From Manihot esculenta (Eukaryota; Streptophyta; Magnoliopsida; Malpighiales; Euphorbiaceae): DNA of 64,000 nt. The stretch lies in the NCBI RefSeq assembly GCF_001659605.2, contig NC_035174.2:7566389-7630388 (forward strand), written 5' to 3'. Shown piece by piece: positions 12,901-25,500 of the stretch. The notes under the pieces are model-generated. The model was given only the letters and a program-made list of their open reading frames with translations. It had not been told where the DNA came from and made no database searches. The translations under genes were made by a program, and so were the position numbers. Position 1 is the first letter of the stretch; every line of letters starts with the position of its first letter.

Positions 12901-15900
12901 TGACCAGGGCGCATATTTATTTTTGCCATCCTATTTTATGCGAACCCATGGAGCAAAACAGCAACGTGAAACAGTTAAAAGGACTCCAAATAAACAACTA
13001 GAGCCTGTTTTTGAGGTTTGAGATCAACATTTTTTTGCGTTTCTGATTTATGCATTCATAATTGGATAATTGTCTTGTAGAATGGTGGTGACTTGTGATC
13101 AGCTTTATACTTGATCCTACACCTTTCTACTTCCCTTTCTTAATTGCAGCAATTAAGCAACCTTCTTTTTTCCTTGAATCAGGCCCTGGATACACTAGGA
13201 CATACCAAATGGAGAGTAAATAAGAAGGTGCTTGCAGTAGTTGATAGAATATGGGCTAATGGAGGTGCTCTTGCTGGTTTAGTTGAGCGTGAAGATGTGA
13301 GTTGCATTTATATAAAATGAATTATTTTTCTTCTATGCTGGTTTGATTTCCTCCTTCAGAAAAGACGGCAACTCAACCTTCATTTGTAGAAGTGTCCAAT
13401 TCAGCATTCTTTTGTGCTTATTATTATGAATTACCTACATTTTTCTATTCTAGTATTTTTTTTGCTGAAGCTTAATTTTTTCTTGCTGTTTCAATATCTG
13501 AACAGGTCCCTCTGCCTGAGGAACCAGATACAGAGGATGAAGCTGAGATTCGAAAACGGAAATGGAAAGTAAAAAACATTAAAAAGGAGAATAGTGAGAG
13601 ACACTCACAGCGTTGTGATATAGAACTTAAACTTGCTGTAAGAAGCTCCTATTTTTGTGGGAAAAGCTCAGTATATTATATTGCTTGCTTTTAGGGATGG
13701 CATGATGACCTTATATTAACTGGAGCAGGTTGCTCGGAAGATGAAGGATGAGGAGGGCTTTTACTACCCTCATAACCTTGATTTTCGTGGCCGTGCTTAC
13801 CCCATGCATCCACATTTGAATCATCTTGGCTCTGATCTTTGTCGGGGCATTCTGGAATTTGCTGAGGGGCGACCTCTTGGGAAGTCAGGCTTACGCTGGC
13901 TGAAGATACATTTGGCAAATGTATATGCTGGTGGTGTAGACAAGTTATCCCATGCAGGGAGAATAGCATTTACTGAGAATCATCTGGATGATATTTTTGA
14001 TTCTGCGGACCGACCTCTTGAAGGAAAGCGCTGGTGGTTGGGTGCAGAGGATCCTTTTCAATGCTTGGCAACATGTATTAATCTCTCAGAAGCATTAAGA
14101 AGCTCCTCTCCGGAGACCACTATTTCACATATGCCAGTCCATCAGGTACGTATTCTCTGCGTGGTTACTATTTCAAATCCTTTGGCCAAAATAAAGTCTA
14201 TGCCTAGGGCCTACATATGATCATCTATGATGAAATTTTGTAGGGAACAGAAATTAACAGTTTCTAAATATTCCTTTGATCATGTGCTTTGTTTGTATTC
14301 TCACATTGAAACAAGTTAACTTTTCTTGTTTCTTTTTCAAGGATGGTTCCTGTAATGGTTTGCAACACTATGCTGCCCTTGGAAGAGACAAGGTAAGGAA
14401 ACTGATGAAGTTGAGATGCATATATTTAGGATTTTAAAAGGAACATTTATGGAACTTTGTCTGCTATGAAGTAGAGATGCATAATTTAGGATTTTAAAGG
14501 GGCATTTATGGGCAAGTGTTTCTTTGTGATAATTTGTTATATTAGTTCAATTTCCTAAGTTGTGCAAATTTTTAATATCTATTAACAAAATTTCATTTTA
14601 TCAGTTGGGAGCAGCTGCAGTTAATCTTGTTGGGGGAGAGAAACCTGCAGATGTATACTCAGGAATCGCTGCCAGGTGGGTGCCACTCTGTGTGTGTGTC
14701 TGCCCCTGTTGAAAATTATTGTAATGCAAAGATTGGTAGGTGGAGGACTGCAGTGTTTTGAACAATTAATATCATTTGCGCTTAGCAATAGCAGATGCCA
14801 TCTGATTTTTCTTTCATGTTTGATTTTTTTGATTTGCACACCAATGAGTAAAAGCATTCATCTGAACATAAGAAAATAGGGCAAACAAATGGCAATTTGT
14901 TGGTGTCTAAATCCACCCTTCTACATTATTGTGCAGTTCCTTTTTTCCTCTGATTGTGGAAAAAGTGCCAACCACTTATGTTGAATAGCCTTGTAATAGT
15001 TTGAAGGTGCTCTTTTGTGAAATCATCTAACTTAATTGTTATCTTGATGTAGGGTGCTGGATATAATGAGGAGCGATGCTGAAAAAGATCCAGCAACTAA
15101 TCCAAATGCATTGCATGCTAAGCTTTTAATCAATCAGGTTTCTTCCTTTCTTATGCTCAATAATGTTGTTAAATGGTGCATGTGCTTGTTCAAGAAGATT
15201 CTTATCTTTGAGTTGCTAAAAATTTAGGAATTATTCTTTTTTGTTATTGAGCCAACAGTATGATTTGTAGTTGTGAATGACTACATTGCTAATGCTTCCC
15301 TTCACAATTTGGAAATCTTAGGTGGACAGGAAACTGGTGAAGCAGACTGTGATGACATCAGTGTATGGTGTCACCTATATTGGTGCTCGTGACCAAATTA
15401 AAAGGAGGCTAAGAGAACGTGGCGGCATTGCAGATGATTCAGCTTTGTATGCTGCATCTTGCTATGCAGCAAAAGTAAGCAAACTAAGCTGAAGTTAGGT
15501 GTAGACGAGTGTGCTTATAACGAGAGATAGCATTAATTGTTTCCTGCATTGGCAGACAACCTTGATGGCTTTGGAAGAAATGTTTGAAGGTGCTAGAAGC
15601 ATCATGGCCTGGCTCGGTGAATGTGCAAAGGTGTGTTCCATTTTCTATTCCTGTATATTTACTTAGACAAATGGACATCTTTTTGGCACAAATCTATGAA
15701 GTCGCAGCGGTTAATTTCTTGTACTGCTAGCAGTTGGACAGAAGTTCTTTCAGTCCTATCATTTTATGAGTTCCATGGAGGGGACGACAATTAAAATCTA
15801 TGTGGTTCTTTGATATTTTCTTTCTTAATCCTACTTAAGGATTTGACAATGATAATTTCTTTCTTATGATCATATGATGTCATTTTCGGATACTTTGATT

Positions 15901-18900
15901 AAATAATATTTTTTTTGGCTTTTTTGGTTCTCTATTGTTTTGTCAACCAGCTTTGGGGACAACATCAGGTTCTGATCATAGTTTGTATGGGTTGAGTTTG
16001 CATATATTGATGTGTTGAGTCCCATTTCATGGAATCCCAATTTGTTTATTGATGCTCCGCCACCTCCCACTAGAAAAAACCTCTTCCTCTCTTTTTATTA
16101 GGTTCAGTAATGGGTATGGTGTTCTTTAGTTGTTTCAGTTATGAGTTTCTCTTGTACCTTTGAGTTTGTCAAGGGACTATTTTAACTTTTTCAGGATCTT
16201 GTTAACTTGATAGGTTTGATCATGTTCGATGTTTAGCAGCTAATGCTATAGTATGGACGTGTGTAGGGGAAGGAGAAGAGAGAAGAGGAAGGGGAGGGCT
16301 AAAAATGTCGTGGAGGGAGATTTATAAATTTTGGATATTGATTCAGATTTGGTATCTAACAAAGCTGAATAGCAAAAAAGGATCCATATAGTCAATCTCA
16401 AACTATTTTGGGATTAAGACTTTGTTGTTGTTAACCTGATTTGGGGTTCTCATCATGCTGGTGGTTGTGTAACAGCTGTAGATTAGTCATAATGTGGTTC
16501 ATGAGTGTAAGCATATTTAATTTAGCTACTCCACTTAACTAAACCATGCTCCGCAAATTTTTTTCCCCTTTCCACCCTACTTATATCATAATTTCAAGTC
16601 GTCATTTGTAGTCTACCTCTTATTTGGGGGTTGTCTGGTATTCAATATCATCGTACTTGCTAATCTGGGATCATTACAGTGCCGTATTTGGTGCCTCTAT
16701 AACTGTATAAATGTACTCTAGGGATTTTGTCACATAGTGTAATTGTTGCATTACTGCTTTCGGGCTTTGGCTCCAATTGTAAAGGTGCGATATGGATCAT
16801 TGATTGGGAGATATCCTAGTTTCTGTTCTTATGAATTGTTAGTTAAAATAAAAAATGGAGAGAGAGAGTTTCTATCACATTTTTATGTTGCTTCTCTCAT
16901 CATATTTCAGGTGCATCTTTAGCACTTTAATTCTTAAAATTTGAATATATATTTTATTACTTTCCCCGTGGGTTTTTTTTTGAGAACTGTTCTGCAGTGT
17001 CTGACAACTGGAACATAAACAGGTAATAGCGTCAGAGAATCAAACAGTGCGATGGACCACTCCTCTTGGACTTCCTGTCGTACAACCGTATAGACAGTTG
17101 GGAAGGCATCTTGTGAGTAATAAGAAACTTTAAAAATTTCTCAAAATTGGCTGATATGTGGGTTAAATGGTAGAATCTGATGGAACACCGGCCATTTTTC
17201 TAAGTCTTTTTGTTGAATTATTTGCAAGATCAAAACTTCCCTACAGATGTTGGCATTGCAAAGAGAAACAGACAAGGTAATTGGACCCTTTAACTTTTAA
17301 CTTTTTATATTTTTAAAATTATTACCTGCGATAACTGTAGCATATATGATTTGCCTAGGTTAATTGAATAATTTAGGATCTTTCTTTCCCCTTTTTTTGT
17401 ATGCATTATCCTTTTCTTGGATAAATATTGAACAGAAAACCAAGAAATGAGAATGCATGGGTAAGCGACAAAAGAACTTCGAGTCGGTTCTGATTATATT
17501 GTTTTTATGATTGTTTAGGTGATGGTTAAGCGGCAAAGAACAGCTTTTCCACCAAACTTTGTTCACTCCCTTGATGGATCTCACATGATGATGACTGCTG
17601 TTGCCTGCAAACAGGCAGGTTTAAACTTTGCAGGTTTGTGCTGGGCTAGTGCTTTTCCTTCTCTCTATCTCTAACTGTCCCTGAACCCCCATATATATGT
17701 GCATGATCTTATTCTTTTGTCTCAATATCCAACTGCAGGAGTCCATGATTCATACTGGACGCATGCTTGTGATGTTGACAAAATGAGTGGGATACTTCGA
17801 GAAAAGTTTGTTGAACTCTATGAGGCACCAATATTAGAGAATGTAAAGTTCCTCTGTCCATGGATTATCTTATAATTGCTTCTCATGCTCGCTGTCATAT
17901 TTTCATTGTTATGGGATAATGCAGGGGAGCTTGTTCTTTCCCAGTTCATCCTGGCACCTTATGCAATTCTTTTCCTGTCTCTACATCTATTTGCTTTCTT
18001 TGAAAAATAAGCAGGAAACTTAAGGTGGTAGATGGTCATATTATTAAGTCAGCTAGTTTGTTCTATCAACTTCTGTTTAGATTTCAACCACAATCCTTGT
18101 GCTCCCTATGTTCTAATTCTAATAGACATAATCTTCCTTGGCAGCAAGCAAGTATTTCAGTCGGTTACTTTATTTTGCTGGTTTGCTGTATTTTGTGTAT
18201 TGGTGGGAGTGGGGTGCTATGTTTTTTAAGGACTGATAATTGCCTCTCCAGTTTGTTATGGGATTAGCAACATCTTCTTAGCTTCTCTTTGGTGTTCTAC
18301 TCCCTGGGAATTAATGGGACGCCTTAGTGGAGATTCAACTGGCTTAGAAGTCTGTAATGTTAACTTTGACGTCACCTTTCATTTGTTTGTTATTGAGAGG
18401 ATTTTGACTTGATTTGTCTTGCTCATAGTATTCTTCACTTGACATTGTTTGTTAGAAAAAAGAGAAAAATTAGTGGAGCATTTTTTTATTTGTTTGTTTT
18501 GATGCCAACATGAAGGGAAGCATAAAATCGTGTATTATGATGTTTGAGAATTTTACTGCTGAGATAGCATGATATTGACAGTAGCATGATATTGGTGACA
18601 AGGAAAAGGATTCGCCTTAGTAAATTTTCACGGTCTTAAAAGGAAAGTATAAATGATTATCAATTCCATTTTATAATTTGTGTTCCTAGCCCTGCTGTTA
18701 AATACCTGCAAGGCTGTGGTACAAGCATCTTTTTATTTATTTTATTTTTTTACTTTACATATTATGATCATTATAGCATACAAAGAGTCTTGGTTCTAGA
18801 AAAATTGTTATTGTTATTATTTTTTACATGTTTCACTATGCTATTAACTATTAGATTCATTTATATTTATTTTGTGCTTGTAGTTGTTGGAGAGCTTTCA

Positions 18901-18994
18901 AACTTCATTCCCTAAGTTGAAATTTCCTCCCTTGCCGGAGCGAGGAGACTTTGATCTCAGAGATGTCCTGGAGTCTCCCTATTTCTTCAACTAG
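9955..18994 (+). CDS. RPOT1: Phage-type (T7-like) RNA polymerase, mitochondrial RPOT1 type
   Basis: Single-subunit RNA polymerase transcribing organelle DNA. Nineteen exons: 9955-10755, 11934-12170, 12246-12379, 12461-12527, 12656-12714, 12898-13015, 13183-13296, 13506-13637, 13729-14145, 14342-14392, 14605-14675, 15053-15137, 15322-15474, 15556-15630, 17023-17112, 17229-17276, 17519-17633, 17739-17842, 18884-18994; 993 aa. Start chosen at the [11 protein letters not shown] methionine; in-frame sequence upstream has no ATG. The N-terminus is Ser/Arg-rich, as in mitochondrial presequences. Catalytic residues line up with T7: Asp694 in DGSCNG (T7 D537), Lys769 and Tyr777 in [10 protein letters not shown] (K631/Y639, same 8-residue spacing), Asp926 in VHDSYWTHA (D812). 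RPOT1 (RpoTm) is preferred over RpoTmp/RpoTp from N-terminal resemblance and from neighbours shared with Arabidopsis RPOT1; targeting is an inference. Confidence 0.92.
11110..11205. repeat. Small inverted-repeat element in RPOT1 intron 1
   Basis: A ~96-bp segment bounded by GTCCCAT and ATGGGAC. Inside, TTTGCCACTAACGCCAGTA occurs twice in direct orientation around the palindrome GTAGTGACACTAC. It may be a tiny MITE-like insertion; no target duplication was recognised. Confidence 0.45.
14409..14511. repeat. Imperfect tandem duplication in RPOT1 intron 10
   Basis: Two ~42-bp copies beginning GAGATGCATA and ending CATTTATGG, about 60 bp apart start to start, differ by a few substitutions and an indel. 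Intronic; no effect on coding expected. Confidence 0.6.
16255..16432 (+). mobile_element. Au-like SINE remnant in RPOT1 intron 14
   Basis: The 3' part reads GGATCCATATAGTC, then CTCAAACTATTTTGGGAT, then TAAGACTTTGTTGTTGTT. That is the conserved tail of plant Au-family SINEs, which end in TTG repeats. The tRNA-derived 5' part with A and B boxes was not clearly recognised, so the left boundary is approximate. It lies in the longest intron, between coding exons 14 and 15. Confidence 0.6.
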
Positions 18995-19941
18995 TCTGAG
19001 CAGTATACTAATCTTGACTGATCTGAAGTTGCACTTCATATCTCTTTCATTCAGTTGCAAGGTGGTGACAGTGTATTAACTCATCTCTGTGCACATCTGT
19101 CGTAAGCCCAAGTTCCCAATTGCCCATTCAAGGGAGAAAAGGCTGAGAATAGAAGATCTGAGATATGCGGGTCCAACCAAGTACTTCTGTACATATGTCA
19201 AAAGGGAAAAGAAATTCACATAACCAATTGCTGGAGACGTTCCATATACAATCCTGGTCCTGTTGGTTCAAATTTGCCTTTTTTGTTGTCTGCCTTGGTG
19301 GAAGTGTTTTAGGAACTAAGGTGGTCCTATTATTACCAAATAAGTTGTTCCATTCTAAGCTGGCCTTGCACAAAAGGAGTCAAAGCTTCAGCACTGTTGG
19401 GACGGGATATTTATTGTTGAAATGATCACATTGAATCACAGATGATGATAGATTTTCAGGCCGTACTGTGTTAGCCTTCTGAGATGCCGACCTTACAGAC
19501 AGTAGACTTCTGAGAATGAAGTGGGTTCAAGCGAAAGGTAACGTGGGAATTATAGAGCATTTTTTCTGCATTTTTGCTGCATTTTTGCTGCCTCTGTATT
19601 AGTTATTTTATAGGATATTTGATTGTATCTTTTCTTTATATTGTTGGTCTCTTGCTATAATTCAAACGCAAAGTTGTATATTTAAGCAAAAATAAATAAT
19701 ACAGGCTGGATTTGTTTCACAACAGAACGAACGTAGTGAGCAATCTCTGAAGAAATGATTGAATATTAAACATTCTGAAGCTGATGCATTACAATCCATA
19801 CCAAGCTCTATGCATAACACGCCAATGCTTGTGGACACAGGCATTACATGACATTATATATTTGCACATCTTAAGCGTAAGCTTATTTTCACTACTCAGG
19901 CAGTTATATATTTTACTGCACATTGAGTTTAGGACCTTCAA
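18995..19941. other. Convergent intergenic region, RPOT1 and AVT6 3' ends
   Basis: Holds the 3' UTRs of the two converging genes. A short triple repeat TTTTTGCTGCA occurs around 19562-19592. Short ORFs in all frames show no conserved motif. Nothing else seen. Confidence 0.6.
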
Positions 19942-22178
19942 TTACTCGCGTGGAGAAGGATTCTTTCTGAAGAGAGCATAGGCATCACTGTAAATTGCCA
20001 CTGAACTTGAAAACAGAGCAAGAAAAATCATGAACGCAGACACGATCTTGTCTATCTTTGATGCCATAAAATAGGGATCCCTGAAAAGACATAAATTTGA
20101 TCCACTTAGTTGAGGAGCGATTGATAACGTACCAAGAGAAAGGCTTTGTTAGAAATTCTGGCTAGAGTTGAACAGGAACTACTCACCTCAGGGCAATGGC
20201 AGCTGGGAAGATAAATCCAATGCATACTGCAGACGTAGCTCCAGTGAACTGGAAAGCAACCCAAATGCTGGGTACAAAATTCGCACCCAAGAAGATGAGA
20301 GAAATGAGTGCTACGCTGAGCAATGTGAACCTAAAATTATCTGAAACCAGAGGTCTGGCTGAGGGAAAAAGAAGACCATCCAGATTTTGGCGCAATGGAT
20401 AGAAGACTACAGGGAAAACAAGCATGAGGTGAAGAGCATAGCTGATGCGAACAACATCGTTAAGCACGTAACTGTAAGGGACGCCAAGATTGGTGTCGAA
20501 GTTGGCCAAAACATCATCTAGAGTTGAATCTCCAAATAGAAGGAAACCAAAGAAGCTTGTCATTATGTAGACACTAGAGCATAAGACAAGTGAAGTCCAC
20601 ACAACTGGCTGTATCATAGAAGAGTCTTCCAGCTCATTTTCAATTGTATGAACTGCAGATGGACAAGAAACATAATTTGAAAATTGCCAAATTCATCCAC
20701 ATCTATGATGATGAGACCACTTACCATTGAAATGACAGATAAATGCTGTCACAATAACCGGGACGACGGTGAAGAGATTCCAGAACGATGTGTTATCAGT
20801 AATATTAGGAAGCAACCTAGGCATGACAACACCTCCATTAATCAATTTGAACGCTGCAATTCCAGCAGTAATAATGAGGAAAACCACTGCAAGTGCAATT
20901 GCCAATGCAGATGTGTATCTCAATGAATCTGCGAGAACAAGAAAGTATCAGTTATATACAGATAAAAATCTGCCATCTGGAGAGTGAGGCGCTGAGGAAT
21001 TCAACTAAAAACAGAATGAGTCTGTGACTTGATACTGACCTATCCGCTTGAAGCATGCCAATGGAGCAAACACAACAAGGGTAACAAAAAGAATAACAAA
21101 GATACGGGCATTCCACCAATGGATTCCGAACCATTCTTCCAAAACACCAGCATGGTGAACTCCACTTGAAGTTGTCCCAGACAATACATCACCTTGTCAT
21201 AGAAAGAAAGGAATCAATGGGAATTATTAAACATCAGGGACAGGCAAGAGTTGATGGAAAACCAATATTAGAAAGAAGAGAAGTAATAAACTTCAATCAC
21301 ATAGTTTCTCCATCATCGCAAATCATATTAAGATTTCAGTTACAGGTTCTAACTTATGAAAATCAGTCTAATCAGGTGATAAAGTTTAGCACCAGATCCT
21401 CAGTTCTTGGAGAAGTTTTCAGCTTAAATATAGATTGAAATGAAAATTTCAGATCATCAACATGAAACTTTTTTGTTTACAGAACAGATTAAATCAGAAA
21501 CAAAGTAGTTGACAAAGTAATAAATGTGTGAAGTTCACAAGTAGACCGACTTTTTAATATTACTATAATTTTTCCTCAGTGGAAGCTACTGCCAGTTTAG
21601 ACTGCTCTGCTTTCAAGCAAGCACAAACACCTTAGCAAAAGTGATCAAATTCATCTAAATATACATCAGTGAAGTAACAATCAATTCGTCTTACTTAACT
21701 AGAACTTGGAACTGCTAAAGCAACTGCAAACAGAATATATGAGCTAGTGCAGGAACACACCAATTATAATCGAGTAAACTATGAGGATCCCAACATTGTT
21801 GAGCAGCACACAAATCTGAAGCAGCCTCCTCCCACCATTCCCAAACGCACAACCCATCAACCCACCATAAGAATCCACCTTCCCGGCCTTGCTATACCTC
21901 AACAAAATCTCTACAGAGCGCTCTGTGAGGACTGCAACAAACACTATCATACCAATCCCAAGGCCAAGTCCCAGAACCTTCATGGTGGCCGGCAATGCCA
22001 TGATACCGGCACCAATAATGGTCGTTGAAAGATTAAACACTGAACCAACAAAAGAAGCTTCATTTAAGTCTTGTATTTCTTGGCTGTCTTCTCTTCTTTT
22101 GGGAAGTAATGGTGATTCCTGGGTGATGACTCCATGGGTTGGTCGAGTTTTCCTGAGCTTTTTCTTGTCAATCTTCAT
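19942..22178 (-). CDS. AVT6-type amino acid transporter
   Basis: Member of the amino acid/auxin permease (APC) superfamily, plant AVT6 group (SLC38-like); Arabidopsis AVT6A exports acidic amino acids from the vacuole. Exons on the minus strand: 22178-21761, 21192-21040, 20928-20725, 20652-20187, 20080-19942; 459 aa. The hydrophilic N-terminus has the SPLLPKR segment usual for the group, followed by GSVFNLSTTIIGAGIMALPA, the signature of the first membrane helix. About eleven hydrophobic segments follow, e.g. IFVILFVTLVVFAP and LMLVFPVVFYPLRQNLDGLLF. Start chosen at MKIDKKKLRK because it fits the family; the open frame continues upstream into LTR sequence but without another ATG. A Copia element sits one base plus its target duplication before this ATG, so the native promoter and leader are displaced by 4.8 kb. 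Which AVT6 paralogue is unclear. Confidence 0.9.
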
Positions 22179-22179
22179 G

Positions 22180-22184
22180 GTTGC
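22180..22184. repeat. Left target site duplication of the Copia element
   Basis: GTTGC immediately left of the LTR, matched by GTTGC at 26965-26969 immediately right of the other LTR. Five bases is the usual length for Copia integrases. It ends one base from the AVT6 start codon. Confidence 0.93.
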
Positions 22185-22525
22185 TGTTGGAGCTAAATAG
22201 ATCAAACATAAACTGACATTAAGGAAAACAACATAAACATGAAAGAAAATTGACTCACAGCTGCTGAAAGAAGACTCCTTTCTCTTATATCTCAAAGCAA
22301 ACTTACATACATCATCATCTAAACATCTTTACATATTTATATTTACAGAGCTGTTACAAGAGTTCCAGAAAATTCTAGGTGGCAAAAAATATAGTCTTTA
22401 CACTTGTCAACAAAAGTGTGGCTTGATAAGACACCACTAAAGTTTTCTAGAATTAACTACATCTATACTTAATTAATTTACTAAACATTCTAGAACTTTC
22501 ATTGAAAAAACTCTCAATTCTAACA
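22185..22525 (-). repeat. 3' LTR of the Copia element
   Basis: On the minus strand it starts TGTTAG and ends CCAACA, with the TGTT/AACA inverted ends typical of LTRs. It lies directly before the AVT6 start codon in sense orientation. Confidence 0.95.
22284..22289 (-). promoter_or_regulatory. TATA box in the 3' LTR, facing AVT6
   Basis: Minus-strand TATAAG within GAGATATAAGAGA. Initiation about 30 bp downstream would start near 22258 and give a leader of roughly 80 nt to the AVT6 ATG. The same motif in the other LTR (26723-26728) is placed to start the element's genomic RNA. Four upstream ATGs (22240, 22234, 22219, 22209; first bases) lie in this leader, none in frame with AVT6. Confidence 0.6.
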
Positions 22526-25500
22526 CTCCTCTTTGAGAGTTTTTTTAGAAACTACCAGCTTGTTTCTCAAACATTCAAACCTGCTTCTTGAAAGTGCCTT
22601 GGTGAGGATATCAGCAACCTGCATCTCCGATTTGCAATGCACTAGCTTCACTTCTTGATTTCTTTCAGCTTCTCTGATTGCATGATACTTGACCAAGATG
22701 TGTTTGGTCCTACCATGTTGCACTGGATTGTTAGCAATGGCAATAGCTGACTTGTTGTCACACCATAGCAAAGTAGCTTCAGATTGATCATTTCCAAAAT
22801 CAGCAAGTAACCTACGAAGCCAAATAGCTTGATTTGAGGCTGCAGCAGCTGCTATATACTCTGCCTCTGCAGTAGATTGAGCAACAACTTCTTGCTTCTT
22901 AGAAATCCAAGAAAAATAACCTGATCCAAGAGAAAATAGATAACCTGAAGTGCTCTTCATATCTTCAGCACTACCAGCCCAATCACTGTCAACATATCCT
23001 TCAAGTTTTGCATTTTCATTCTTTGAATACAACACACCATAATCAGAGGTTCCTTTCAAATATTTCAGAACTCTCTTAGCAGCCATGAAATGAGAATTAC
23101 TTGGAGAGTTCATGAACCTAGACAAGAAACTTGCTGAGAACATAATATCAGGTCTTGTTGAAGTTAAGAATAACAAACTCCCAACTAGACTTCTATAACT
23201 TGTAGTGTCTATTAAGGAATCATCATCCTCTTTACTAAGCTTCATATTTGGATCAAGAGGAGTTGCCACAGCTTTGCATTGATTCAGATTGAACCTTTTA
23301 AGGACATCAAATATATATTTTCTTTGTGAAATGAAAATTCCAGAATGTGATTGTTCAATCTCCATACCCAAAAAATAGGTCATTAAGCCCAGATCAGACA
23401 TCTCAAACTCCATTTGCATTTGGAGCTTAAAATCTTTTATCAATTCTGAAGAGCTTCCGGTAACAAGCATATCATCGACATAGAGAGAAATAATTAAGAT
23501 ATTTCCATCTTGACATGTTCTTATATAGAGAGTAGCTTCATTCAAGCTCCTCCTAAAACCATGATGGATCAAATAATCGTCAATTCTAGAATACCATGCC
23601 CTTGGAGCTTGTTTTAATCCGTATAAAGCCTTCTTTAGCTTATAGACTTTGTCTTCATGTCCAGCAATAATAAATCCTTCGGGTTGGTGAACATAAATCT
23701 CCTCCTGAAGCAATCCATTTAAAAAAGCCGATTTGACATCAAGATGGAATACCCTCCATCCTTTTTGAGCTGCAAATGCAAGTAATAGCCTGATGGTGTC
23801 ATGTCTTGCTACGGGGGCAAAAGTATCTCCAAAATCGATTCCTGGCAGCTGAGCATAGCCCTTCACAACAAGTCTTGCTTTGTGTTTGAACACGGTGCCA
23901 TTTGGATTAAATTTTGTTCTAAATACCCACTTTACTCCAATGACATGCTTCTCCTTTGGTTTGGCAATGAGTTCCCACGTTTTGTTTTTCTCAATCATAG
24001 TCATTTCATCTTCCATAGCTTGCTGCCATTCAGGAAACTTGCTTGCCTCTTGATAATTAGATGGCTCCATATTCACCATATTACATTTTTCATAAATTTC
24101 AGCAATTGACTTGGTTTTTACATTAGGAGAATCAAGTTCAGAATCACTTCCATCGTCAAAGGAAGCATGCAATTCTGAAATTGCATCTTCTTGTTGTCTT
24201 CTTGCAATAGAATCATTTGAAGGCATCTCAACTTCTTCCTTCTTCCAATTCCAAAAAGCTTGCTCATTCACCACCACATCCCTTGCAACCATTATCTTAT
24301 TAGATTTTGGTTCAAGAATTCTATAGCCTTTGGAATTTGCAGCATATCCAAGGAAAATTCCCACCATAGCTTTATCATCCAGCTTAGATCTCTTTACATC
24401 AGGAACATGAACATAACAAGGAGAGCCAAATACTTTGAGGTGTTTAACAGATGGTTTCCAACCAAACCAAGCTTCATATGGAGTCATTCCTTTAACAGAC
24501 TTAGTGGGAAGCCTGTTTAAGAGATAAACAGCTGTAAATACTGCTTCTGCCCATAAGTGCTTTGGTAAGTTCTTCTCAGCCAACATACACCTTGCCATTT
24601 CAACAATAGTTCTGTTTCTCCTCTCAGAGACACCGTTTTGTTGAGGTGTATAACTCACAGTCAATTGATGCTGAATACCAGCTGATTCACAGAACTTCTC
24701 AAACTCCGAAGAGTTATACTCCATGCCATTATCTGATCTCAAGGTCTTAATCTTCATGCCACATTGGTTTTCTGTTAGAGCTTTAAATTTCTTGAATACA
24801 GAAAATGCTTGAGATTTGGCACTCAGAAAATAGACCCATGTCATCCTTGAAAAATCATCAATAAATAGAATAAAATACTTGTTCCCACTCATTGAGGGAA
24901 CTGACATAGGGCCACAAACATCAGTGTGGACAAGCTCCAGCCTTTTTTTAGCTCTAACAGCTTGATTTACAGGAAAAGATTGTCTATGCATCTTTCCAAG
25001 TTGGCAAGCTTGGCACACATCATCATTTAGATAGATCTCAGGCATGTCTTTGACTAAATCAATTGAAGAGAGAGATTTTAAGGCACTTAAATTAAAGTGG
25101 CCAAATCTCTTATGCCATAACTTCACATCAACATCAGCAGCATTATATACATGATGAGATGCATTTGTTATATCAAATGGAAAGCAATTATCAATCATGG
25201 TGACATTAGCAATCTCAGCACCAGTAGAATCATAGATAATGCAAGATTCATCCTTAAAAAGGATAGAATAATTTTTTCTCAATAATTGGGCAACACTCAA
25301 CAAGTTCTGATTCAAGCCAGGAACAAGTAACACATCAGAAATAAACTTTGTACCTGACTTGGAGTATATTGATACAGTCCCCTTGCCTTCAGCTTGCACT
25401 AGTTGGCCATTTGCCAACTTAACTTTTGTTTTGATAGATGAATCTAGAGAAGAGAACAAATCAGCATCTTTGGCCATGTGTACAGTGCAACCACTGTCAA

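Noticed and set aside
22179..22295. N-terminal extension of AVT6 into the LTR
   Set aside because: Open frame, but its first codon is TTG and there is no in-frame ATG before 22178. The same peptide appears at the start of the gag frame simply because both LTRs are identical.
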